Of a DNA stretch of 5,579 nt, positions 1-4,948 are shown one piece after another. The DNA is from Porphyromonas sp. (GTDB lineage: Bacteria; Bacteroidota; Bacteroidia; Bacteroidales; Porphyromonadaceae). Within the stretch, counting starts at the first letter, position 1; every line of letters starts with the position of its first letter. The translations under genes and the position numbers were made by a program. The notes beneath the pieces were generated by a model. It worked only from the letters and a program-made list of their open reading frames with translations. It did no database searches and was not told the DNA's origin. The stretch lies in contig RBKG01000036.1 of the NCBI GenBank assembly GCA_003640335.1, positions 1-5,579 on the forward strand, written 5' to 3'.

Positions 1-60
1 CGGGGCCTGAATGTCGATAATAACGCAGCGAGTGCCGTATTATGCAATGCTCTCAAATAA
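1..60 (+). CDS. C-terminal tail of an unidentified protein (cut by window start)
   Basis: Frame 1 is open from the first base and stops at TAA (58-60), giving a 19-residue tail that reads RGLNVDNNAASAVLCNALK. The other two plus-strand frames stop within the first 20 bases. I do not recognise the family from so short a piece. The call rests on the open frame to the window edge and on the strong hairpin 27 bases downstream, which would suit the end of a plus-strand gene convergent with the next one. A chance open frame of this length is quite possible, so confidence is modest. Confidence 0.4.
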   Translation, partial: RGLNVDNNAASAVLCNALK

Positions 61-87
61 GTTCAATATAATACCGAATAATAGAAT

Positions 88-119
88 AGCGGTCTTGAGG
101 TTTAAATCTCAAGACCGCT
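88..119. terminator. Bidirectional hairpin terminator between convergent genes
   Basis: The arms AGCGGTCTTGAG (88-99) and CTCAAGACCGCT (108-119) are perfect 12-bp reverse complements around an 8-base loop, GTTTAAAT. Flanking A and T bases can lengthen the stem slightly. The plus-strand continuation is T-rich but interrupted (TGTTATATTT), and so is the minus-strand continuation (ATTCTATTATT). The site sits between the end of the plus-strand reading frame at 60 and the end of the minus-strand gene at 154, where one hairpin can stop both transcripts. Neither side has an unbroken T tract, so termination efficiency is inferred. Confidence 0.75.
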
Positions 120-153
120 GTTATATTTCAGTCCAATAGAGTAAAATAATGCT

Positions 154-489
154 CTATCCTTTTGTCTTTTTATATCCCATAGAGAGAAGTATCTCTTTAA
201 CTTTTGCACGCTGGTCGCCTTGAATAACAATCTCTCCATCTTTGGCACTTCCACCCACACCACATTTAGTCTTAAGCGTACGCCCCAACTCTTTCAAGTC
301 GTCAGAGGTACCGACAAAGCCAGTTATTAGAGTAACCTCCTTACCCGCTCTCTGCTTCTTACTAAGACTAATACGTAAGTTTTGCTCTGCTGGCTCTAGT
401 GTTTCGTCCTCTTCGTTATCATTAGTCTGATATTGATAATCTGGATTAGTACTATAGAGTACCCCTAACCTATCCTTCCAATCTGCCAT
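154..489 (-). CDS. yciH: SUI1/eIF1-like translation factor (YciH family)
   Basis: This 111-residue cytoplasmic protein belongs to the bacterial SUI1 (eIF1-like) family, which binds the small ribosomal subunit and is thought to affect fidelity of start-codon selection. The N-terminal 37 residues are a family-typical leader (MADWKDRLGVLYSTNPD) followed by an acidic stretch (NDNEEDETLEPAE). The SUI1 domain covers about 38-110, with the signature blocks VTLITGF (52-58), LKTKCGVGGSAKDGEIVIQG (72-91) and a C-terminal MGYKK. The length is normal for the family. I chose ATG at 489 rather than the in-frame TTG at 519. The ATG begins the conserved MADWKDRLG sequence, and a promoter-like element at 536-543 would place the transcript start only about 10 bases before the TTG. 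The gene is monocistronic, transcribed away from the folC operon, and ends at TAG (154-156) facing the hairpin at 88-119. Its role in bacteria is poorly defined. Confidence 0.93.
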   Translation of the reverse strand: MADWKDRLGVLYSTNPDYQYQTNDNEEDETLEPAEQNLRISLSKKQRAGKEVTLITGFVGTSDDLKELGRTLKTKCGVGGSAKDGEIVIQGDQRAKVKEILLSMGYKKTKG

Positions 490-535
490 TGTGATATTTT
501 TTGTATTTCTAATGCTCAAATAATACTCTTGCCTG

Positions 536-543
536 CAAAGGTA
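536..543 (-). promoter_or_regulatory. Bacteroidota-type -7 element for the SUI1 gene
   Basis: Read on the minus strand, 543-536 is TACCTTTG, an exact match to the Bacteroidota -7 consensus TAnnTTTG, and it is followed by CA as often seen. Transcription would start around 529-530, giving a leader of about 40 bases before ATG at 489. No good TTTG lies at the expected -33 distance (about 563-566 is GTAT on the minus strand), so recognition would depend mainly on the -7 box. Confidence 0.6.
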
Positions 544-676
544 CTAATCCTTAATCAATACGATACCATTGTATGAGATACAGGAGAACAAAGAGACTTT
601 GTCATGTAACAGAGACAAAAACTATTCAAACAAGACTAGTTACTAACTATAAATCATATACTTACAGAGTAATCTG

Positions 677-764
677 CAGACTTCAGCTGAAGTCTGTACA
701 AACTACGGCTGAAGTTTGTACAGACTACACGTGTAGTCTGCACAGACTTCGCCGAGTGCTGAAC
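677..764. repeat. Tandem array of four 22-bp palindromic units
   Basis: Four units start at 677, 699, 721 and 743, exactly 22 bases apart. Unit 1 contains the perfect 20-base palindrome CAGACTTCAGCTGAAGTCTG (677-696). Unit 3 contains another, CAGACTACACGTGTAGTCTG (721-740). Unit 2 (697-720) has arms TACAAACT and AGTTTGTA with one internal mismatch and one G-T pair. Unit 4 (743-764) is decayed but still starts CAGACTTC. Units are joined by TGTACA (695-700, 717-722) or TGCACA (739-744), so the array reads almost the same on both strands. Outside the core, weaker copies keep roughly the same phase: a partial CAG...CTG palindrome at 665-676, and ACTTAAGT (763) followed by ATTTAAGT (785), 22 bases apart. 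There are no unique spacers, so this is not a CRISPR array. It may be a minisatellite, a remnant of a miniature inverted-repeat element or a set of regulatory hairpins. Confidence 0.85.
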
Positions 765-847
765 TTAAGTATGCGTAAGTATAAATTTAAGTGCGTGCAC
801 TCACTGATGAAGACTTTCGCATATACTAATTTCCTAAAATCAAACGT

Positions 848-878
848 TTTGCTTTTCTCCAATGATTACTTAATTTTG
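848..878 (+). promoter_or_regulatory. Bacteroidota-type promoter of the GNAT-folC-MFS operon
   Basis: TTTG at 848-851 and TAATTTTG at 871-878 are separated by 19 bases, which matches the Bacteroidota housekeeping promoter consensus (TTTG at -33, TAnnTTTG at -7) in both sequence and spacing. Transcription should begin near 884-886, leaving a leader of only about 10 bases before ATG 895, or about 16 before ATG 901. The repeat array ends some 40 to 80 bases upstream of the -33 box. Confidence 0.7.
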
Positions 879-894
879 TAGTATTAAGATAGAA

Positions 895-2031
895 ATGAAT
901 ATGTCTATAGAAGTAAAACAAATACATGAAGCTTCGGATATGAAGAAATTTGTAGAGTTCAATCTGAAACTTTACAAAGGGAATCCCTACCACGTACCCG
1001 GGCTTATCAAAGACGAACTAGATACGCTTAATCCTCGTATAAACCCTGCCTTCCAATTCTGTGAGGCAGCTTATTTTTTGGCATACAGAGATGGAGAAAT
1101 CGTTGGTAGAATAGCTGGTATTATTAACCACAGAGCAAACGATACTTGGAATCAGAACAATGCGCGTTTCGGCTTTGTAGACTTTATCAATGATGATGAG
1201 GTCGTAGATGCTCTATTCGCTGCAGTTACTAAGTGGGCTAAAAGTCATAAGAAAGATATGCTTCAAGGACCTATGGGCTTCACAGACCTTGACCATGAAG
1301 GTATGCTTATAGAGGGCTTTGACCAAATAGGAACGATGGCAACCATCTACAACTACGCCTATTACCCTAGACATATGGAACGCTTAGGCTTCATTAAGGA
1401 CCAAGATTGGAAGGAATTCAAGATTATGATTCCCGATGCAATCCCTGAGAAGCACCAACGTATCAGTAATATCGTACGCCAAAAGTACGGACTAAAAACA
1501 GTTAAGTTCAAGACTCGTAAGGAGGTAGAGCCTTACGCTCACCGCATCTTTGATACGCTTAATAAAGCCTATTCCGTCCTTTATGGCTTCTCCGAACTCA
1601 GCAAAGCACAGATAGACTACTACGTTAAGCAGTATATCCCAATGATTCATCTTGACTTCGTCACCCTTATAGTTAGAGAAGAAGATGACCAAGTGGTTGC
1701 ATTTGCGATTACTATTCCAAACCTAAGTAAAGCCTTACAGAAGGCAAAAGGAAAGATGTATCCTTTTGGCTGGTTCCATTTGGCGAAAGACTTATATCTC
1801 AAGGGAAATCCCGTTGTTGACCTCTACCTTGTGGGAGTCATTCCTGAATATCAGAATAAAGGCGTCAATGCCTTACTATTCGATGACTTAATCCCAGTCT
1901 TCCAAAAGGCAGGCATCAAGTATGCTGAGAGTAATCCTGAGCTTGAAACCAATGCGGCTGTACAGATGCAATGGAATTACTTTGAGCGTATTCACCACAA
2001 AACGCGCAGAGCTTACATCAAAGAAATCTAA
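895..2031 (+). CDS. GNAT-fold acyltransferase-like protein, first gene of the operon
   Basis: This 378-residue soluble protein is of a type common in Bacteroidota and usually described as a GNAT-family N-acetyltransferase of unknown substrate. Two GNAT-like halves can be seen. The first (about 1-185) has YFLAYRDGEIVGRIAGIIN (60-78), in the place of the core strands, then GPMGFTDLDHEGMLIEGFD (125-143) and YNYAYYPRHMERLGF (152-166). The second (about 190-378) has VDLYLVGVIPEYQNKGVNAL (308-327), where Q320-x-x-G323-x-N-A resembles the acetyl-CoA pyrophosphate-binding motif Q/R-x-x-G-x-G/A with N replacing the usual third small residue. No signal peptide or membrane segment is evident. An alternative start is ATG 901 (MSIEVKQI), which would allow a longer leader. 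No clear Shine-Dalgarno sequence precedes either start. The stop lies 8 bases before folC, so the two are probably co-transcribed. Fold assignment is fairly secure; acceptor and donor are unknown. Confidence 0.85.
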   Translation: MNMSIEVKQIHEASDMKKFVEFNLKLYKGNPYHVPGLIKDELDTLNPRINPAFQFCEAAYFLAYRDGEIVGRIAGIINHRANDTWNQNNARFGFVDFINDDEVVDALFAAVTKWAKSHKKDMLQGPMGFTDLDHEGMLIEGFDQIGTMATIYNYAYYPRHMERLGFIKDQDWKEFKIMIPDAIPEKHQRISNIVRQKYGLKTVKFKTRKEVEPYAHRIFDTLNKAYSVLYGFSELSKAQIDYYVKQYIPMIHLDFVTLIVREEDDQVVAFAITIPNLSKALQKAKGKMYPFGWFHLAKDLYLKGNPVVDLYLVGVIPEYQNKGVNALLFDDLIPVFQKAGIKYAESNPELETNAAVQMQWNYFERIHHKTRRAYIKEI

Positions 2032-2039
2032 GCACCGCT

Positions 2040-3347
2040 ATGACCTATCAAGAAGCGATAGATTTCCTTTTTACAGCTACCCCCGTCTTTCAGCAGGTCG
2101 GGGGTAGTGCTTACAAGCCTGGTCTTGACCGAATGCTTGCATTAGATGAGTACTACAAGCACCCACATAAAAAGTACCACACAATACATGTGGGAGGAAC
2201 AAATGGGAAAGGAAGTACATCTCATACGCTTGCAGCCGTACTTCAATCTGCTGGCTACCGAGTAGGACTTTTCACCTCACCTCACCTACTAGACTTCCGT
2301 GAGCGCATTCGCATCAATGGGGCTATGATTGATGAGGATTATGTATGTCGTTTCACGGAAGAAGCTCAAAGCTTAGTAGAAAAGTATCAGCCATCATTTT
2401 TTGAACTAACAAGCATGATGGCTTTCAAATACTTTGCAGACCAACAAGTTGATGTCGCTGTTATTGAGGTTGGCTTAGGTGGTCGACTTGATAGCACGAA
2501 TATTATAACGCCCATGCTTAGTGTAATCACAAGCATTAGCTTTGACCACACGCAGTATCTGGGGACAAGCCTCAAAGAAATTGCACAAGAGAAGGCAGGA
2601 ATTATCAAACATAAAATTCCTGTCGTACTTGGTCCAGGTCTAGATAAGGATACGCGCTCTGTCTTTTATAGAAAGGCTGAGGATATGGAAGCGGAATACC
2701 TTGAAGCGGAATACAATAGTGGCATCACTAAGCTTGAGCGTACTCCAAGTATGGTCTATAGCATTCACCACAAAGACATCAAGAATCTAAGCTTTGAACT
2801 TCGTGGAGATGCTCAAAAAGAAAATATCTATACAATACTTACTGCACTATCGGTACTTAAACGGAAACTAAATATATCTGATGATGCTATACAACGTGGT
2901 CTCGCCAATGTTGTAGAGCTTACAGGTCTTCAAGGAAGATGGCAAACACTTCAAGAGAAGCCCTTTGTCGTCTGCGATACTGGACATAATGAAGCTGGTA
3001 TCAAGACAATAGTCTCACAGCTATCAGCACTTGAAACTAAGTATAAGCGTTTATACATCATACTTGGTATGGCTGCAGATAAGGACGTTCGGGCAGTGTT
3101 GAAGTTATTTCCTAAGCACTACAACTATTACTTCACTAGAGCTCAAGTATCTAGAGCTTTACCCGAAAGGGAACTTCAAAAATTAGCTTCTGAATTTGGA
3201 CTAAAAGGTGAAGCATGCTCTAACGTTGCCTCAGCCTTCAAGCAAGCACAACAGCATGCTACCGAAGAAGACTTAATTTTTATCGGAGGTAGCAATTTTG
3301 TTGTAGCAGACCTTCTTTCCTTCTTGAATACAAACAATACAAAATAA
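2040..3347 (+). CDS. folC: Bifunctional dihydrofolate synthase / folylpolyglutamate synthase
   Basis: FolC is a cytoplasmic Mur-ligase-type enzyme. It uses ATP to join L-glutamate to dihydropteroate, giving dihydrofolate, and then to extend the glutamate tail of folates. The 435 residues are a normal length. The N-terminal ATPase domain shows the P-loop GGTNGKGST (52-60), TSPHLLDFRERI (79-90), VIEVGLGGRLDSTN (141-154, metal-binding E143), SFDHTQYLG (167-175, H170) and EKAGI (184-188). K185 there matches the carbamylated lysine of the family. The C-terminal domain has GRW (299-301), DTGHN (314-317 region; DxAHN in many relatives), LGMAADKDV (342-350) and GGSNFVVAD (416-424). The start fits the conserved opening (VFQQVGGSAYKPGLDRMLAL). 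It follows the GNAT-like gene by 8 bases and precedes the transporter by 12. Oddities are a perfect 9-bp hairpin at 2077-2107 and a 15-base in-frame duplication (EAEYLEAEYN, 217-226). Confidence 0.96.
   Translation: MTYQEAIDFLFTATPVFQQVGGSAYKPGLDRMLALDEYYKHPHKKYHTIHVGGTNGKGSTSHTLAAVLQSAGYRVGLFTSPHLLDFRERIRINGAMIDEDYVCRFTEEAQSLVEKYQPSFFELTSMMAFKYFADQQVDVAVIEVGLGGRLDSTNIITPMLSVITSISFDHTQYLGTSLKEIAQEKAGIIKHKIPVVLGPGLDKDTRSVFYRKAEDMEAEYLEAEYNSGITKLERTPSMVYSIHHKDIKNLSFELRGDAQKENIYTILTALSVLKRKLNISDDAIQRGLANVVELTGLQGRWQTLQEKPFVVCDTGHNEAGIKTIVSQLSALETKYKRLYIILGMAADKDVRAVLKLFPKHYNYYFTRAQVSRALPERELQKLASEFGLKGEACSNVASAFKQAQQHATEEDLIFIGGSNFVVADLLSFLNTNNTK
2077..2107 (+). promoter_or_regulatory. GC-rich hairpin inside the 5' coding region of folC
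   Basis: CTACCCCCG (2077-2085) and CGGGGGTAG (2099-2107) are perfect reverse complements around a 13-base loop. The hairpin begins 37 bases after the folC start codon and spans codons 13-23, where the protein sequence (TPVFQQVGGS) is conserved in the family. It uses CCC and GGG codons, which stand out in this AT-rich gene. No T tract follows, so it is not a Rho-independent terminator. A role in mRNA stability or translation of folC is possible but inferred. Confidence 0.4.
2688..2714 (+). repeat. 15-bp in-frame tandem duplication in folC
   Basis: GAAGCGGAATAC occurs at 2688-2699 and again, identically, at 2703-2714, a 15-base period. It encodes EAEYL then EAEYN at residues 217-226, after the ATPase core motifs, in a region of FolC that is not strongly conserved. 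Confidence 0.75.
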
Positions 3348-3359
3348 CCCTTTATTTCC

Positions 3360-4709
3360 ATGACTCAACAAATTCAACAGACATTGCGAGATAATCCCGC
3401 TGCTCGTTGGGGAGCGTTAGCGATTGTCTCCATTACTATGGCCTGCGGCTATTTTCTTACCGACGTCATCTCTCCGCTTGAAAGCATTCTAACCGGTTCT
3501 AAAGGATGGTCATCTGAGGATTACGGCTTTTTCTCTGGAGCCTATGGCTACATCAATGTATTCTTATTGATGCTCTTCTTTGGAGGTATTATCCTTGATA
3601 AGATGGGTATCAGATTTACTGGAATACTCTCAACTTTCCTTATGTTGGCTGGTGCTGCTATCAAATACTATGCATTCAAAACAGACTTTGGAGGGCAAAT
3701 GATATTAGGCATGAATGCTCAAGTAGTACTCGCATCTTTAGGCTTTGCTATATTTGGTGTAGGAGCTGAAATAACGGGTATCACAGTCTCCAAAATCGTT
3801 GTCAAGTGGTTTAATGGCAAAGAAATGGCCTTAGCTTTAGGTCTACAAGTGGCTATGGCTCGTCTAGGGACAGCCGCTGCTCTGGGTGTTAGCCCTATCA
3901 TTGCACACCGCTATGAAGGTGACCCTTCAGCACCTGTACTTGTAGGACTTATTGTACTCCTCATCGGCTTCTTGTCTTACTTCGTCTATGTAGTCATGGA
4001 TAAAAAAGAAGATGCCTCAGAAGCTCTCCTTAAGAAGGACCAACAAGCAACAGAAGATAGTGATGATGAAGGCTTTAAGCTCAGCGACATTAAGTTTATC
4101 GTAACCAACAGAGCATTTTGGCTCATTACCCTACTCTGCCTTTGTTTCTATGCAGGAGTATTCCCCTTCCTCAAGTTTGCGACAAAACTGATGATTGAGA
4201 AATACCATGTAGAGCAAGAGTTTGCAGGATTTATTCCTGCTCTCCTTCCTTTTGGTACAATCCTGCTCACCCCTCTCTTCGGAGGTATTTATGACCGCAT
4301 AGGAAAAGGAGCTACACTCATGATTATAGGCTCATTTATGCTACTCGTCGTACATATCCTATTTGCTCTACCAATACTCAATTTCTGGTGGTTTGCTGTA
4401 ATAGTTATGCTCGTTTTGGGAGTTGCCTTCTCGCTTGTACCTAGTGCTATGTGGCCATCAGTACCTAAGATTGTTCCGATGAAACAACTCGGTTCTGCTT
4501 ACGCCATTATCTTCTATATCCAGAATATCGGGCTAAGCTTAGTACCTATACTTATAGGTAAGGTAAATGCAGCTTTCAATAACTACAGCATCACAATGGC
4601 TGTATTTGCTGTTTTTGGTCTTGTCGCTGTTATTCTAGCCTTAACTCTTAAGGGCGAAGATAAAAGAGGAGGCTACGGACTAGAACTACCTAATGTAAAG
4701 AAGGACTAG
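3360..4709 (+). CDS. Major facilitator superfamily transporter, MFSD1-like
   Basis: This 449-residue inner-membrane protein has about 12 hydrophobic segments: roughly 17-36, 57-79, 87-104, 114-137, 157-182, 191-213, 252-275, 290-310, 318-338, 342-361, 378-400 and 410-430. The MFS loop motif is seen after helix 2 as GGIILDKMGIR (75-85) and again, in the equivalent second-half position, as GGIYDRIGKG (308-317), as expected for two six-helix repeats. The two halves are joined by a charged cytoplasmic loop (214-245) rich in K, D and E. PSAMWPSVPKIVP (361-373), followed by QLGSAYAIIFYIQNIG, recalls the MFSD1 branch of the superfamily, whose eukaryotic member exports dipeptides from lysosomes. Substrate here is unknown. 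No signal peptide is expected. The start ATG lies 12 bases after folC without a clear Shine-Dalgarno sequence, and a terminator follows 24 bases after the stop, making this the last gene of the operon. Confidence 0.9.
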   Translation: MTQQIQQTLRDNPAARWGALAIVSITMACGYFLTDVISPLESILTGSKGWSSEDYGFFSGAYGYINVFLLMLFFGGIILDKMGIRFTGILSTFLMLAGAAIKYYAFKTDFGGQMILGMNAQVVLASLGFAIFGVGAEITGITVSKIVVKWFNGKEMALALGLQVAMARLGTAAALGVSPIIAHRYEGDPSAPVLVGLIVLLIGFLSYFVYVVMDKKEDASEALLKKDQQATEDSDDEGFKLSDIKFIVTNRAFWLITLLCLCFYAGVFPFLKFATKLMIEKYHVEQEFAGFIPALLPFGTILLTPLFGGIYDRIGKGATLMIIGSFMLLVVHILFALPILNFWWFAVIVMLVLGVAFSLVPSAMWPSVPKIVPMKQLGSAYAIIFYIQNIGLSLVPILIGKVNAAFNNYSITMAVFAVFGLVAVILALTLKGEDKRGGYGLELPNVKKD

Positions 4710-4730
4710 CCTAAGCATTCATCTTACTAA

Positions 4731-4769
4731 AAGGCTACACCAAAGTCAAATTTTGGTGTAGCTTTTTTT
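4731..4769 (+). terminator. Rho-independent terminator after the MFS gene
   Basis: GCTACACCAAA (4734-4744) pairs perfectly with TTTGGTGTAGC (4752-4762) around the loop GTCAAAT, and seven T residues follow (4763-4769). The A residues at 4730-4732 can pair with part of the T tract. It begins about 20 bases after the transporter stop codon and would end the GNAT-folC-MFS transcript, isolating it from clpC. Confidence 0.93.
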
Positions 4770-4801
4770 ATTGTATTAGGAGTAAACCTATCCTCCGTCA
4801 T

Positions 4802-4824
4802 GCTACCGATGTAGCTTATTTTTT
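4802..4824 (+). terminator. Possible weak second terminator
   Basis: GCTAC (4802-4806) and GTAGC (4811-4815) form a 5-bp stem with loop CGAT, followed by TTATTTTTT (4816-4824). The arm and tail echo the main terminator upstream (GTAGCTT then a T run), which suggests a backup or a partial duplicate. The short stem makes it weak. Confidence 0.3.
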
Positions 4825-4948
4825 ATCCTTTCCATGCCTTAACAAAATCGACTTAGCAGAAGGAGTCAAAAACCAAATCTTCTCTATATGAGTTCTTATT
4901 ATTAAAGTAGCAGCATTTTATGGTATGCTCTTTGCTAAGAAGTAAATC

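Larger units (their letters stand above)
490..894. other. Intergenic region between divergent genes, with two promoters and a repeat array
   Basis: This 405-base spacer separates the minus-strand SUI1 gene from the plus-strand GNAT/folC/MFS group. It holds a minus-strand promoter-like site (536-543), a 22-bp-phased palindromic array (core 677-764, decayed copies on either side) and a plus-strand promoter (848-878). The stretches 544-630 and 807-847 show nothing I can identify. An open frame of 102 codons crosses the region from 573 to 881. Its predicted product is basic and low in similarity to anything I know, and it reads through the palindromes, so I treat it as non-coding. Confidence 0.7.

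Noticed and set aside
490..519. N-terminal extension of the SUI1 protein from TTG at 519
   Set aside because: The extra ten residues (MSIRNTKNIT) are not family-like, and the ATG at 489 starts the conserved MADWKDRLG block with a more suitable leader from the promoter-like site at 536-543.
677..764. CRISPR array
   Set aside because: Units abut with a 22-bp period and have no unique spacers between repeats; no cas gene is present in the window.
573..881. A 102-codon open frame in the intergenic region
   Set aside because: It passes through the palindromic array, its product is basic and lacks any recognisable family pattern, and it overlaps the operon promoter. The open frame is best explained by the repeat composition.
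1492..1692. Minus-strand open frame inside the GNAT-like gene, and similar ones inside folC and the transporter
   Set aside because: They lie opposite well-supported coding sequence, have no family features and are shadows of the real genes.
3136..3158. CTAGAGCT repeated 15 bases apart in folC
   Set aside because: It encodes TRAQVSRA, part of a conserved FolC segment, and the repeat is only 8 bases.
4924..4934. Promoter for clpC at TATGCTCTTTG
   Set aside because: TTTG is present but TA is not at the required spacing, and there is no TTTG about 19 bases upstream. It is too weak to list as a promoter.
4852..4939. Inverted pair CTTAGCA (4852-4858) and TGCTAAG (4933-4939) upstream of clpC
   Set aside because: Seven matching bases 74 bases apart are easily due to chance, and they do not resemble CIRCE or another known heat-shock operator.
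4925..4945. Six-codon upstream reading frame (MLFAKK) just before clpC
   Set aside because: It is very short, has no ribosome-binding signal and shows no attenuator structure; probably chance.
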